A stretch of DNA of 64,000 nt from Fidelibacterota bacterium SCGC AAA298-D23 (lineage in GTDB: Bacteria; Fidelibacterota; Marinisomatia; Marinisomatales; Marinisomataceae): assembly GCA_000402655.1 (NCBI GenBank), contig AQSI01000001.1, positions 1-64,000 of the forward strand. Direction: 5' to 3'. Below the pieces are notes generated by a model, which did not search any database, was not told the DNA's origin, and saw nothing but the letters and a program-made list of their open reading frames with translations. The position numbers and the translations under genes are program-made. Shown here piece by piece: positions 26,719 to 35,083 of this stretch. Every line of letters begins with the position of its first letter. The first letter of the stretch is position 1.

Positions 26719-27471
26719 TTCTATAGAGACTGGACAATGATCAGATCCCATTACGTCTTCATGAATATCTGCGTCGGCTACTAATTCTACAAAACTTTCA
26801 TTTACAAAAAAATAGTCGATTCTCCATCCAATATTTCTTTGACGTGCTCCAAATCGATACGTCCACCATGAATATCTTTCAGGTTCATCATGAAATAATC
26901 TAAACGTGTCTACATAACCATTTTCAACGTACTCATCTAGCTGAGCTCTTTCGACTGGCATGAAACCAGAATTTTTTTCATTTGCTTTTGGGTTGGCAAG
27001 ATCGATAGGAAAGTGAGCGGTATTCCAGTCTCCAGCAACAACTACATTATTTCCTGATTGCACTTGCTCATTTAATATCACTAACAAATCATCATAAAAA
27101 TCCAATTTATATTGGAGTCGATTTTCATCTTTTTGTCCATTTGGAAAATAAATGTTGTATAATAAAAAGTTTTCAAATTCGGTTATAAGAACTCTACCTT
27201 CTCTGTCATATTTCTCAATTCCAAGGCCGTATTGCACATCAAGAGGTTCATTTTTACAAAAGGTTGCAACTCCACTATACCCCTTTCTTTCTCCTGAGTG
27301 CCAATATCCATGGTATCCATGAATATTTTGAAGAGAATCTGGTAGTTGGTCAAAATTAGCTTTTGTTTCTTGTATGCAAAGAATATCAGGAGATATATTA
27401 TCAACCCAATCAAGAAAACCTTTTTTCTCAATTGCTCTAACTCCATTTACATTCCATGAAAAAAGTCTCAT
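26701..27471 (-). CDS. xthA: Exodeoxyribonuclease III / AP endonuclease
   Basis: Removes abasic sites and trims 3' ends in base-excision repair. 256 residues. Family blocks: MRLFSWNVNGVRA, ILCIQETKA (catalytic Glu), VVVAGDWNTAH, RIDYFFVNES and the final MGSDHCPVSIEL with the catalytic Asp-His. Divergent from grxD with 48 bases between starts. It complements the Nth gene at 21.8 kb. Confidence 0.95.
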   Translation of the reverse strand: MRLFSWNVNGVRAIEKKGFLDWVDNISPDILCIQETKANFDQLPDSLQNIHGYHGYWHSGERKGYSGVATFCKNEPLDVQYGLGIEKYDREGRVLITEFENFLLYNIYFPNGQKDENRLQYKLDFYDDLLVILNEQVQSGNNVVVAGDWNTAHFPIDLANPKANEKNSGFMPVERAQLDEYVENGYVDTFRLFHDEPERYSWWTYRFGARQRNIGWRIDYFFVNESFVELVADADIHEDVMGSDHCPVSIELVDNF

Positions 27472-27519
27472 AAACTTAATAACTCCTTTAATTTCAAAAA
27501 TATATTAATAAATTTAGTC

Positions 27520-27825
27520 ATGAATTTTAAAGAAGATTTTAAAAAAGTTATTGAAGAAAAGAAGATTGTACTTTTCATGAAGGGAACTAAAGATGCTCCA
27601 GTTTGCGGTTTTTCAAAAACTGTTGTAAGTGTTCTTAATCATTATGGAGTAGACTTTCATGATGTAAATATTCTCGGACACGAAGATATGAGACCTGCAT
27701 TGTCTGAATTATCAGGGTGGCCAACTTTTCCACAGTTATTTGTAAATGGAAAATTGCTTGGCGGCTGTGATATAACTGTTGAAATGCATGAAAATGGTCA
27801 GTTATTAGATGCTTTAGATGTTTAA
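27520..27825 (+). CDS. grxD: Monothiol glutaredoxin (Grx4/GrxD type)
   Basis: 101 residues. The CGFS active site is present in APVCGFSKTVV, with the TKDAP loop, the WPTFPQLFVNG cis-proline strand and the glutathione-binding GGCDITVEM. CGFS glutaredoxins carry and deliver [2Fe-2S] clusters, which fits the iron-sulfur emphasis of the window (SUF, LipA, Kor, Etf oxidoreductase). Confidence 0.95.
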   Translation: MNFKEDFKKVIEEKKIVLFMKGTKDAPVCGFSKTVVSVLNHYGVDFHDVNILGHEDMRPALSELSGWPTFPQLFVNGKLLGGCDITVEMHENGQLLDALDV

Positions 27826-27835
27826 ATAAAGTCTA

Positions 27836-27864
27836 TTGAAATAATTGTATCTTAGTTCTATATT
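27836..27864 (+). promoter_or_regulatory. Promoter of tRNA-Glu
   Basis: TTGAAA (27836-27841) and TATATT (27859-27864) are 17 bases apart. Transcription would begin near 27871, a few bases before the mature tRNA-Glu 5' end at 27877. Confidence 0.6.
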
Positions 27865-27876
27865 TTCAACGTTTTT

Positions 27877-27948
27877 GGCCCGTTCGTCTAGTGGTTAGGA
27901 CTCATGGTTTTCATCCATGCAACAGGGGTTCGATCCCCCTACGGGCTG
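27877..27948 (+). tRNA. tRNA-Glu (anticodon TTC)
   Basis: Cloverleaf with acceptor GGCCCGT/ACGGGCT, the TCGTCTAGTGGTTAGGA D region typical of tRNA-Glu, anticodon stem CATGG/CCATG around TTTTCAT (anticodon TTC), T arm AGGGG-TTCGATC-CCCCT and discriminator G. CCA is not encoded. Confidence 0.96.
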
Positions 27949-27997
27949 CTTCCTTTTGTAGCAAGAACTAATAATAATAATTATGTATTTTAAAAAA

Positions 27998-28019
27998 TAA
28001 ACCGACTGGTCGGTTTTTT
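27998..28019 (+). terminator. Rho-independent terminator after tRNA-Glu
   Basis: AAAACCGA pairs with TCGGTTTT around a CTGG loop, followed by further Ts. It lies 50 bases downstream of tRNA-Glu, whose transcript it should end. Confidence 0.8.
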
Positions 28020-28068
28020 CTTGTTTTTTATAAATTCTTATATTTATATTATATGGTCAATATGAGTT

Positions 28069-28164
28069 AGTTGGGGCGGGGGAAAATCCTTGATTGGTTC
28101 ATACACTATGTATTTATATCTCAATTCTAATAATACAATATACCTTCACTCTCCCGCTCTAATT
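28069..28164 (+). other. Possible structured RNA or long hairpin between tRNA genes
   Basis: In an otherwise AT-rich gap with no protein frame, the G-rich tract 28069-28083 (AGTTGGGGCGGGGGA) can pair over 15 positions with 28150-28164 (TCTCCCGCTCTAATT), several of them G-U pairs, closing a 66-base loop. It follows the tRNA-Glu terminator and precedes a TATTAT element (28204-28209) that probably serves tRNA-Asn. The strand is suggested by the G-U pairs, which would be A-C mismatches on the other strand. I recognise no known RNA family. Confidence 0.3.
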
Positions 28165-28221
28165 CATCAAAAAATCGAAATTATTTCAACTTCCTTAAAA
28201 TAATATTATAAATTTTGATTA

Positions 28222-28294
28222 TGGGCTATGGTCTAATTGGCAAGGCACCGAACTGTTAATTCGGATGATTCTGGTTCGAGTCCAGATAGCCCAG
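28222..28294 (+). tRNA. tRNA-Asn (anticodon GTT)
   Basis: Cloverleaf: acceptor TGGGCTA/TAGCCCA, anticodon stem CCGAA/TTCGG around CTGTTAA (anticodon GTT), T arm TCTGG-TTCGAGT-CCAGA, discriminator G. A TATTAT -10-like element ends 12 bases before the 5' end. CCA is not encoded. Confidence 0.96.
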
Positions 28295-28300
28295 CTTTGG

Positions 28301-28705
28301 CTATTTTCTGGAATTGATAAGTTCTAGAGCAGCTAATCCTACTTCATAACCCTTATTAGAATCATTATCCCTACTTCTTTCAAAGGCGAGTTCAGCATTC
28401 TGACATGTAAGAACTCCAAAAAGAACTGGTACACTGGATTGAACTGAAATATTCATAATACCATTTGTAACAGCTTGACATATGTAATCGTAATGATCGG
28501 TATCACCTTTGATAACACAACCTAAGGTAATAACAGCTTCAGGTAAATTAGATTGAATTGAAACATTTTTTGCAGCAGCAGGTAGTTCAAAAGCTCCAGG
28601 AACAGAAATAATTTTAATTTCTTTTTCTGCTAATGCCCTTTTACAACCTTTTAAAAGACCATCAACAATTTCTCTATTGAATTCACTTTTTACAATAACA
28701 ATCAT
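28301..28705 (-). CDS. ribH: 6,7-dimethyl-8-ribityllumazine synthase
   Basis: Penultimate step of riboflavin synthesis. 134 residues, a little short at the N-terminus, which begins directly on the first beta strand. Substrate motifs: VPGAFELPAAAK, LGCVIKGDTDHYDYIC (catalytic His) and PVLFGVLTC. Its ATG overlaps the last base of the ribBA stop. Last gene of the ribD-ribE-ribBA-ribH run. Confidence 0.95.
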   Translation of the reverse strand: MIVIVKSEFNREIVDGLLKGCKRALAEKEIKIISVPGAFELPAAAKNVSIQSNLPEAVITLGCVIKGDTDHYDYICQAVTNGIMNISVQSSVPVLFGVLTCQNAELAFERSRDNDSNKGYEVGLAALELINSRK

Positions 28706-29904
28706 TAGTCTAAGATATGATTAAGTTTTGTTTTTTTAATAGATAAATACTTTTCATTATGCTTTGTAGGTTTAATTTTAACTGGAATTCTTTCTGAAAT
28801 CTTTAAATCGTGCCCTTCTAGACCAATAAGTTTTTTTGGGTTATTTGTCATAATAATTAATTCCTTTGCTCCTAAATCTTTCAAAATCTGAGCCCCAACT
28901 CCATAATCTCGTAAATCAGCTTTAAATCCTAAAGCATTATTAGCTTCAACAGTATCTAAATTTTTTTCTTGCTGGAGCTTGTATGCCTTAATTTTATTTT
29001 CAATTCCAATCCCTCTTCCTTCTTGTCTTAAGTAGACAATGATTCCAGAGCCTTTTTCAACAATTTTATTCATTGCAAAGTCTAATTGACTTCCACAATC
29101 ACATCGTAAGGAGTGAAATATATCTCCAGTGAGGCATTCTGAATGAACTCGCGTAAGTATTGGTTTTTTTGGATTGATTTTTCCATATGTTAATCCAAAA
29201 TGTACTTTATTATTATATATATCATCATACATATGTAAATCAAAATCACCAAATTTTGTTGGTAGTTTAATTTCTTCTAGTTTTTGAACAATACTTTCTT
29301 TTTTTCTTCTAAATCTTATTAACTCTTCAATTGAAATTATTTTTAGGTTATGTTTTTTTGCAAATTTCATAAGGTCAGGCCCCCTAAGCATTTCACCATC
29401 ATCACCTATAATTTCGCAAATAACTCCACTTCTAGAAAAGCCTGCAAGTTGGGCAAGATCCATACTTGCTTCAGTATGACCAGCTCTTCGTAAAACACCT
29501 CCATTTCTTCCAACTATAGGAAAAATATGCCCTGGTCTAGCCAAATCAGAAGGTTTAGTTTTATCACTAACTATTGTTTTAATTGTTTTGCATCGATCGG
29601 AGGCAGAAATACCAGTCGTTGTTCCTTTAACAGCATCGACACTTACAGTAAATGCAGTTTCATGCAAGCTTGTATTTTTTTGTTCCATTGGTTCAAGGTC
29701 TAGTTTTTTTGCTCTGGGCTTAGAAACAGAAATACAAATTAATCCCCTACCCTCTTTAGCCATAAAGTTGATGTTCGCAGAGCTTACGGCATCAGATGCC
29801 ATAACTAAATCACCTTCATTTTCCCTATCTTCATTATCAAGAACGACGACCATTCCACCTTTCTTAATTTCTTTTATAGCAGAAGGAATTGAATCAAATT
29901 TCAT
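28705..29904 (-). CDS. ribBA: Bifunctional 3,4-dihydroxy-2-butanone-4-phosphate synthase / GTP cyclohydrolase II
   Basis: 399 residues. The N-terminal RibB half shows VVLDNEDRENEGDLV and RRAGHTEASMDLA. The C-terminal RibA half has the zinc cysteines in HSECLTGDIFHSLRCDCGSQ and the GTP-binding LRQEGRGIGIENK. Together they provide both branches of riboflavin precursor supply. It overlaps ribE by four bases (ATGA) and ribH by one. Confidence 0.97.
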   Translation of the reverse strand: MKFDSIPSAIKEIKKGGMVVVLDNEDRENEGDLVMASDAVSSANINFMAKEGRGLICISVSKPRAKKLDLEPMEQKNTSLHETAFTVSVDAVKGTTTGISASDRCKTIKTIVSDKTKPSDLARPGHIFPIVGRNGGVLRRAGHTEASMDLAQLAGFSRSGVICEIIGDDGEMLRGPDLMKFAKKHNLKIISIEELIRFRRKKESIVQKLEEIKLPTKFGDFDLHMYDDIYNNKVHFGLTYGKINPKKPILTRVHSECLTGDIFHSLRCDCGSQLDFAMNKIVEKGSGIIVYLRQEGRGIGIENKIKAYKLQQEKNLDTVEANNALGFKADLRDYGVGAQILKDLGAKELIIMTNNPKKLIGLEGHDLKISERIPVKIKPTKHNEKYLSIKKTKLNHILD

Positions 29905-30491
29905 TTTATATGCCCCAAGAAGTTTTCAATGTATTTTCCTAAAATATCGACCTCAACATTAACACTATCTCCAATAGTTAAATTTCCAAAAGTAGTTAAT
30001 TCAATTGTGTGGGGAATCAGAGCTACATCAAAGGAATTTTTATCTTTACTAGCTACTGTTAAGCTGACTCCATTCAGCGCGATTGAACCTTTTTCTACAA
30101 TATATTTTTCAATATCATCATTCATTTTGAAAGTCCATGTAGATGATTTATCAAAGTGTTTTATTTTCAGAATTTTTGTTACACAATCAACATGTCCTTG
30201 AACGAAATGACCTCCCATTCTTGTTGAAGGTAATAATGCTCGTTCCAAATTTAGCTCATCCTTTTCTTTCCAAAATTCTGCTGTAGTTCTATCTAAAGTT
30301 TCATTGACCAATTGAACTTCAAATGAATTTTTATCAGTTCTTACTACTGTCAAACATACACCATTACAAGAAACACTATCATTGATGGACACTTCAAAAG
30401 AATTATTATGATTCAAACGTAAAATCATTCCGTCTTCATTTTTCTGAAATGAATCAATTAATCCTTTTGTCTCTACTAATCCTGTAAACAT
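29901..30491 (-). CDS. ribE: Riboflavin synthase, alpha subunit
   Basis: Dismutates two lumazines to riboflavin. 196 residues with the typical internal duplication: MFTGLVETKG and SVSCNGVCLTV in the first barrel, GGHFVQGHVDCV at the junction, and SIALNGVSLTV in the second. The start overlaps the ribD 3' end by 16 bases, suggesting coupled translation. Confidence 0.96.
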   Translation of the reverse strand: MFTGLVETKGLIDSFQKNEDGMILRLNHNNSFEVSINDSVSCNGVCLTVVRTDKNSFEVQLVNETLDRTTAEFWKEKDELNLERALLPSTRMGGHFVQGHVDCVTKILKIKHFDKSSTWTFKMNDDIEKYIVEKGSIALNGVSLTVASKDKNSFDVALIPHTIELTTFGNLTIGDSVNVEVDILGKYIENFLGHIK

Positions 30492-31486
30492 TTTTTTTTG
30501 TAAATTATTTTTTTATCTTTGCTGAACGAAATTTTGGATACCACCTCTAAAGATGAACGAACCTTTTCAAAATTACCATTGTAAAAAGGAATACCCTCAT
30601 TAAATTTTTTTGGAGAAACATACTCATGAATTTCGTCAAAATATCCACTATTGATAAATGACGTAATGGTTTTTTCTCCCCCTTCAACAAGTAAAGATTG
30701 TACATTTTCCTTAAATAAATTGTCAAGAACAATTTTGATATTATTTTCTGGATGTTTTTCATTCAATTTTTGGAAAATTAAAGGATTTTTTGTTGCAATA
30801 TTCATAGATGGTGATAATGGTTTTGAAGAAAGAATTACAATACGTGGGTCTTTTCCTAATCCATGTGAATCCAGTGAAGGATTATCTCTTTCTACAGTAT
30901 AACGACCAACCAAAATTGCTTCGCATCCTGATCTTGTAATATGAACGTCCTTTCTAGCATCTTCTTCAGTAATCCATTTAGAGCTACCGTCTGGATGAGC
31001 TATAAATCCATCTTTAGTTCTTGCATATTTTAAAATTACATATGGTCTTTTTTTCTCAAAAAAAGTAAAAAATCTTTGATTAATTTCTTTGGCTTCCTTT
31101 TCGCTATCTCCCAAAAAGACTTTAATACCAGCTTTTTTTAATTCATCTATCCCTCCCGTGGCCTTTTTATTTGGATCAGCAACAGCAATAACTACTTTTT
31201 TGAACATTCTTGATTTGATAATTGCACTTACACATGGTGGATTTTTACCAAAGTGAGCACACGGCTCTAAAGTCACATATAGATCAGCATTTTTAACAGG
31301 AGTTTTCAGTGATTCAATAGCATTTACTTCTGCATGGTTAGTTGCAAATTTTTTATGATACCCTCTGCTTATAATTTTATCATTTTTTACAATCACGCAG
31401 CCGACTAAAGGATTTGGATATACTTTATTTGGATCGGCTTTTAAAGCTTCCTCAATAGCTTGCTGCATAAAAAAGGAGTTTTGCAT
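30476..31486 (-). CDS. ribD: Bifunctional pyrimidine deaminase/reductase
   Basis: 336 residues. The deaminase half has zinc motifs NHAEVNAI and PCAHFGKNPPC. The reductase half begins PYVILKYARTKDGFIA and contains ILVGRYTVERDNPSL and LLVEGGEKT. It heads the riboflavin genes and starts 12 bases after the Rieske oxygenase stop. No FMN riboswitch fits in that gap. Confidence 0.96.
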   Translation of the reverse strand: MQNSFFMQQAIEEALKADPNKVYPNPLVGCVIVKNDKIISRGYHKKFATNHAEVNAIESLKTPVKNADLYVTLEPCAHFGKNPPCVSAIIKSRMFKKVVIAVADPNKKATGGIDELKKAGIKVFLGDSEKEAKEINQRFFTFFEKKRPYVILKYARTKDGFIAHPDGSSKWITEEDARKDVHITRSGCEAILVGRYTVERDNPSLDSHGLGKDPRIVILSSKPLSPSMNIATKNPLIFQKLNEKHPENNIKIVLDNLFKENVQSLLVEGGEKTITSFINSGYFDEIHEYVSPKKFNEGIPFYNGNFEKVRSSLEVVSKISFSKDKKIIYKKKCLQD

Positions 31487-31498
31487 TGATTTAATAAA

Positions 31499-32584
31499 TT
31501 AATTTAGAAACTGGGCTATCAAGCGATGAAAGTGATGCACGCCTTGCTCCCTAGTTGGTGAATATCTTCCGGATTTATAAAATGATGATTGGATACCTTT
31601 ATTTACGTTTTCAACAATGAATTCATCCTCTCTTTCAACTTTATCAATGTCATTACCAGCACCCTTATGAAGCTTTGAGTCATCAAAAATATATGTTAAA
31701 AAAGAAACTTTAGTTTTATTAACGGATAAAGGTTTAACAATATTGATTGAGAGTCCCCAAGGATAAAAATTGAACATCATATTTGGAAAAACCCAATAAT
31801 AATATGCTGCAATATTTTTACCATAATCAATATGATCTTTTGGAAAAGTAAATATTTCATTTGATTCATCTGAAAAACCGATTTGTAGATTACAATGATC
31901 ATAAAGAACTGTTTCGTAATTACTGTAGTCTAATACTTTATTTAATCCTTCATGAACAAAAGGAATATGAAACCCCTCCAAATAATTATCACAATAAAGT
32001 GCCCAATGGCAATTAACTAGGTAGTCTTTTGATAAATTTGGTTCATATGTAAATTGATCTAGAGGTAAAAATCCAACTCTTTCATTAATAACATTTAATA
32101 CATTTTTTATTTCGAATGAAGGATTTAATCCTGCAAATAAAAAAGATCCCCATTTTTCAAGAGGAAACCTATGTAGGTTATCATTTTTAGATGGAAAATT
32201 TTTGGTTTCTTCAAATTCAGGCATAGACTTAAAATTACCTTTTAAATCAAATGCTCTTCCATGATAACAGCAGGTTAATTTTTTAGATTTGCCAGGTCCA
32301 AGTGCAATAATGTTGCCTCTATGAGTACAAACGTTTGTAAGACAATGGACCTTACTCTCATCATCTCTAGTTACAATCACAGGCTCAGTTAAAAAACCAT
32401 CAAGAATAGTATATGGCATGAATGAATTATTTAATTTTATTTGGGAATCATCACCAATGAACTGCCAAGATTTAAGAAAAATGTCATTTCTAATTTTTTC
32501 AAAAATTTTTGAATCTCTATAAAAAGAGGATGGTAAAGTTTCAGCAACAGATATATCCGAATGAATCTTAAATGATTGTGTCAT
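31499..32584 (-). CDS. Rieske-type ring-hydroxylating oxygenase, large subunit
   Basis: 361 residues. The Rieske cluster motif CTHRGNI...CCYHGRAFDLKG lies near residues 87-115. The mononuclear iron site is DNYLEGFHIPFVHEG (Glu-x2-His-x4-His) near residue 205. The family hydroxylates or demethylates aromatics, sterols, carnitine and choline; the substrate is not predictable. It sits directly upstream of the riboflavin genes, whose product would supply the flavin of its reductase. No reductase gene is adjacent. Confidence 0.88.
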   Translation of the reverse strand: MTQSFKIHSDISVAETLPSSFYRDSKIFEKIRNDIFLKSWQFIGDDSQIKLNNSFMPYTILDGFLTEPVIVTRDDESKVHCLTNVCTHRGNIIALGPGKSKKLTCCYHGRAFDLKGNFKSMPEFEETKNFPSKNDNLHRFPLEKWGSFLFAGLNPSFEIKNVLNVINERVGFLPLDQFTYEPNLSKDYLVNCHWALYCDNYLEGFHIPFVHEGLNKVLDYSNYETVLYDHCNLQIGFSDESNEIFTFPKDHIDYGKNIAAYYYWVFPNMMFNFYPWGLSINIVKPLSVNKTKVSFLTYIFDDSKLHKGAGNDIDKVEREDEFIVENVNKGIQSSFYKSGRYSPTREQGVHHFHRLIAQFLN

Positions 32585-32596
32585 ATTAAAATTAAT

Positions 32597-33412
32597 TTAA
32601 AACAAAAAACCAAATCTTAACCCCAAATGGGTCGTACCATATTTATTGGCTATGCTTGGTTCGATAAATGGTTGTCCTGCGGATGTATTATTCAAAATAA
32701 ATGGCAGAGCAAATTCAATGTATGTACTAGACACTTTAAATGAATCTGTATCAATACTTGCATTAACAGCAGAGTTTCCTTCATTTGATGTTGCTTCATC
32801 TACTGCATTAAAGATATTTTTTTCGCTACTAATTCCAAGTTTTATCCTTGGAATCATGAAAAAACTTGCATTAGTCTCAATCTCCTTGTAAGCACCAAAC
32901 TCAAAAGCATAGTACTTTCCATAAAAATCTTGATTTAAAAATTTTAAAGCATCACTACTATAATTTTTTGTGCCGTATCTCAAACCTAGTGATAAGTTAA
33001 TTGGGAGATCTTGCTCGAAAAGAGTTTGGCTTTCATTTAAATAGTAAGTCAAACCAAATGAAAAAGTTTTATCACCAACATTAGCATTTTCAGATCTAAA
33101 ATTTTCAACAAAATTAAAGTTTTCATTTTCAGAACTGGAATCTCCGTCTGGTAAATTAAAGTTATATACATCTTTTTTATTATTCAGAGAATATCCATAA
33201 GCAAGATCAATACCAACAGTGCCATTATAGATATATCCTAATCCAATTGCATTTTCATAACTATCCCTAAGAAATTTACCTTCACCAAAAAAATCAACAT
33301 TTTGATCATGCTTAAATGAAACAGAAATTCCTGAGAAACCTTCTGGAACTATATGTGTCTGAGCTGACAGAAAAGAAAAGGATGCTACCAAAACTAATAA
33401 TATTTTTTTCAT
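32597..33412 (-). CDS. Predicted outer-membrane beta-barrel protein
   Basis: 271 residues. A clear signal peptide (MKKILLVLVASFSFLSAQ) is followed by alternating amphipathic strands rich in Tyr, Phe and Asn, and the C-terminus ends in FLF, the terminal-aromatic outer-membrane signal. It resembles OmpW- or PorV-like small barrels without a specific match I can name. It lies 12 bases upstream of the Rieske oxygenase, so it may help uptake of its substrate; this is speculative. Confidence 0.7.
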   Translation of the reverse strand: MKKILLVLVASFSFLSAQTHIVPEGFSGISVSFKHDQNVDFFGEGKFLRDSYENAIGLGYIYNGTVGIDLAYGYSLNNKKDVYNFNLPDGDSSSENENFNFVENFRSENANVGDKTFSFGLTYYLNESQTLFEQDLPINLSLGLRYGTKNYSSDALKFLNQDFYGKYYAFEFGAYKEIETNASFFMIPRIKLGISSEKNIFNAVDEATSNEGNSAVNASIDTDSFKVSSTYIEFALPFILNNTSAGQPFIEPSIANKYGTTHLGLRFGFLF

Positions 33413-33448
33413 CAGAAAAATTTACTCAATGAATGAGGTTTTTAGAAT

Positions 33449-34285
33449 TTATTTTTTATTTTTTTCAATTAAGTCAGCAAGTTTATCAAAAATAATTTCC
33501 GTATTTCTTGGAGCTCCTATAACAATATCTCGTATGATACCATCTTCATCAACTATAAAATGTCCAGGAGATACTGGTGTAAAATCATACATTAAGGATC
33601 TAGATATTGAGCCATGTTCATAGATGAATTCTGTAGTTTCAAGGAAAGACTTGATATCAAGAACTGTATCAAAACTTAAAGCTAGAAATTGAACATCTTC
33701 GTTTTGGTATTCTCTAACTAAATTATTTAAATATGGCATTTCAATAATACACGGCCCACAATTAATATACCAAAAATTAATGACCAATAATTTACCCTTG
33801 AAATCGGCGAATGATTTTGTACTACCATCAATCATTTGTAAAAAATTTCCCTCTGGTAGTGGCTTATCTTTCCATTGATCATTAATTCTCTTATTTAAAA
33901 CAGCTCCTTGACCTCCAGATCTTCTTAATCTATTTTCTTCAATAAGATTTTCAATGGCTTCATCTGGTACAAAACCTTTTAAATCTTCATAGTTTTGAAA
34001 TAAAATATATTCTGTGTTATTATTTTCATCATCAAACCTCCTTAGAGCTTGAATGTTTTCGACGTACTGAACAATACTATCTTTTTGAGCATCAGATAGT
34101 AAATTACCTTGAGCGTCTCTAAATACTATACCATTTGTTATTTTTTGTTGCTGAACAACGTTTTCTTTTTGTGACGTACCATCTAATATAGTTTTGGACA
34201 CTTCAGAAGGAGCTTTATTTTGAGATGTATTTTTTTGACAAGCAGTAAAAAAAATAAAAATTAGAGTAATTTGTAAAATTCTCAT
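33449..34285 (-). CDS. TlpA/ResA-like thioredoxin-fold lipoprotein
   Basis: 278 residues from ATG 34285. The signal peptide ends in a lipobox-like FFTAC. A charged linker region of about 130 residues precedes the thioredoxin fold with active site NCGPC (WYINCGPCIIEMPYL) and the strand VQFLALSFD, then a cis-Pro region TPVSPGHFIVDEDG. It is a periplasmic thiol-disulfide oxidoreductase, possibly for cytochrome c or envelope protein maturation. The earlier in-frame start lacks a signal and overlaps the small upstream gene; the chosen ATG shares ATGA with that gene's stop. Confidence 0.82.
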   Translation of the reverse strand: MRILQITLIFIFFTACQKNTSQNKAPSEVSKTILDGTSQKENVVQQQKITNGIVFRDAQGNLLSDAQKDSIVQYVENIQALRRFDDENNNTEYILFQNYEDLKGFVPDEAIENLIEENRLRRSGGQGAVLNKRINDQWKDKPLPEGNFLQMIDGSTKSFADFKGKLLVINFWYINCGPCIIEMPYLNNLVREYQNEDVQFLALSFDTVLDIKSFLETTEFIYEHGSISRSLMYDFTPVSPGHFIVDEDGIIRDIVIGAPRNTEIIFDKLADLIEKNKK

Positions 34286-34428
34286 TTTTGTCGATTTAAA
34301 TATAATTTTAATATAAATAGAGCTGAAACAACGATACATATGACACAAAACCAAAGAAAAATTGCTTCAAAGTTTTCTTTGAGCCAAAGAGCTGTTCCAG
34401 ATAATTCTTCTTTTTTAATTAAATACAT
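34282..34428 (-). CDS. Small single-pass membrane protein
   Basis: 48 residues: a charged N-terminus (MYLIKKEELSG), a single hydrophobic helix LWFCVICIVVSALFILKLY and a basic tail. Its stop overlaps the TlpA-like start (ATGA), which argues for a real, coupled gene. I recognise no family; size and layout recall small heme-exporter (CcmD-like) subunits, but this is only resemblance. Its start lies 31 bases from the divergent glutathione peroxidase. Confidence 0.5.
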   Translation of the reverse strand: MYLIKKEELSGTALWLKENFEAIFLWFCVICIVVSALFILKLYLNRQK

Positions 34429-34459
34429 AGTACTTTCGCAGGCAAATTTAAGCATAAAT

Positions 34460-35053
34460 ATGATAAAAACATTATTTACAAGTAACACAATTTTTTTAGC
34501 GGTCTTAGCAATAGGGATTATTCTCTTGCTTGTCGGTCTAACTGCAAAAAAGTCAAACGATCTAGTAGAAAAATCTAAAGCAATTGCAAGCTTTTATGAT
34601 TTGAAAGCAACATCGATTGATGGTAAAGAGATTAATTTTGAACAATTCAAAGGCAAAAAAGTATTAATTGTTAATACAGCTTCTGCCTGTGGCTATACAT
34701 ATCAATATGAGGGCCTTCAAAAACTTCATGACTTATATGGTGAAGATGTTGCCGTGCTTGGATTTCCAGCAAATGATTTCATGTTTCAGGAAAGAGGTTC
34801 TGATTCAGATATTGCTGATTTTTGTGAAAAAAATTATGGTGTTACCTTTCAAATGTTCTCAAAAATTACAACAAGAGGTAAAAATCAAAGTCCGATTTAT
34901 ACTTGGCTAACTAATAAAGATTTGAATGGTTGGAATGAAAAAAAACCTACCTGGAATTTTTGCAAGTATTTAGTTAATGAGGACGGTGATTTGGTAGCGT
35001 TTTTTGATAAATCTATAAAGCCTTTATCAAAGGAAATAACTGGCTTATTATAA
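34460..35053 (+). CDS. Membrane-anchored glutathione peroxidase
   Basis: 197 residues. An N-terminal hydrophobic helix near residues 10-28 is followed by the peroxidase fold: NTASACGYTYQYEGL with the peroxidatic cysteine near residue 77, FPANDFMFQE and PTWNFCKYLV with the catalytic Trp-Asn. Selenocysteine is replaced by Cys, as is common. The anchor is unusual and would place the enzyme at the membrane, possibly facing the periplasm. ATG 34460 was chosen because the longer frame reads through the divergent promoter region. Confidence 0.85.
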   Translation: MIKTLFTSNTIFLAVLAIGIILLLVGLTAKKSNDLVEKSKAIASFYDLKATSIDGKEINFEQFKGKKVLIVNTASACGYTYQYEGLQKLHDLYGEDVAVLGFPANDFMFQERGSDSDIADFCEKNYGVTFQMFSKITTRGKNQSPIYTWLTNKDLNGWNEKKPTWNFCKYLVNEDGDLVAFFDKSIKPLSKEITGLL

Positions 35054-35083
35054 AGCTAATTGTCAAAAAAAGTATCTTGCTGT

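Noticed and set aside
29588..29962. 124-codon open frame on the plus strand
   Set aside because: Antisense to ribBA and ribE; low-complexity Ser/Thr-rich translation.
31487..31498. FMN riboswitch before ribD
   Set aside because: Only 12 bases separate the genes and no conserved riboswitch core is seen nearby.
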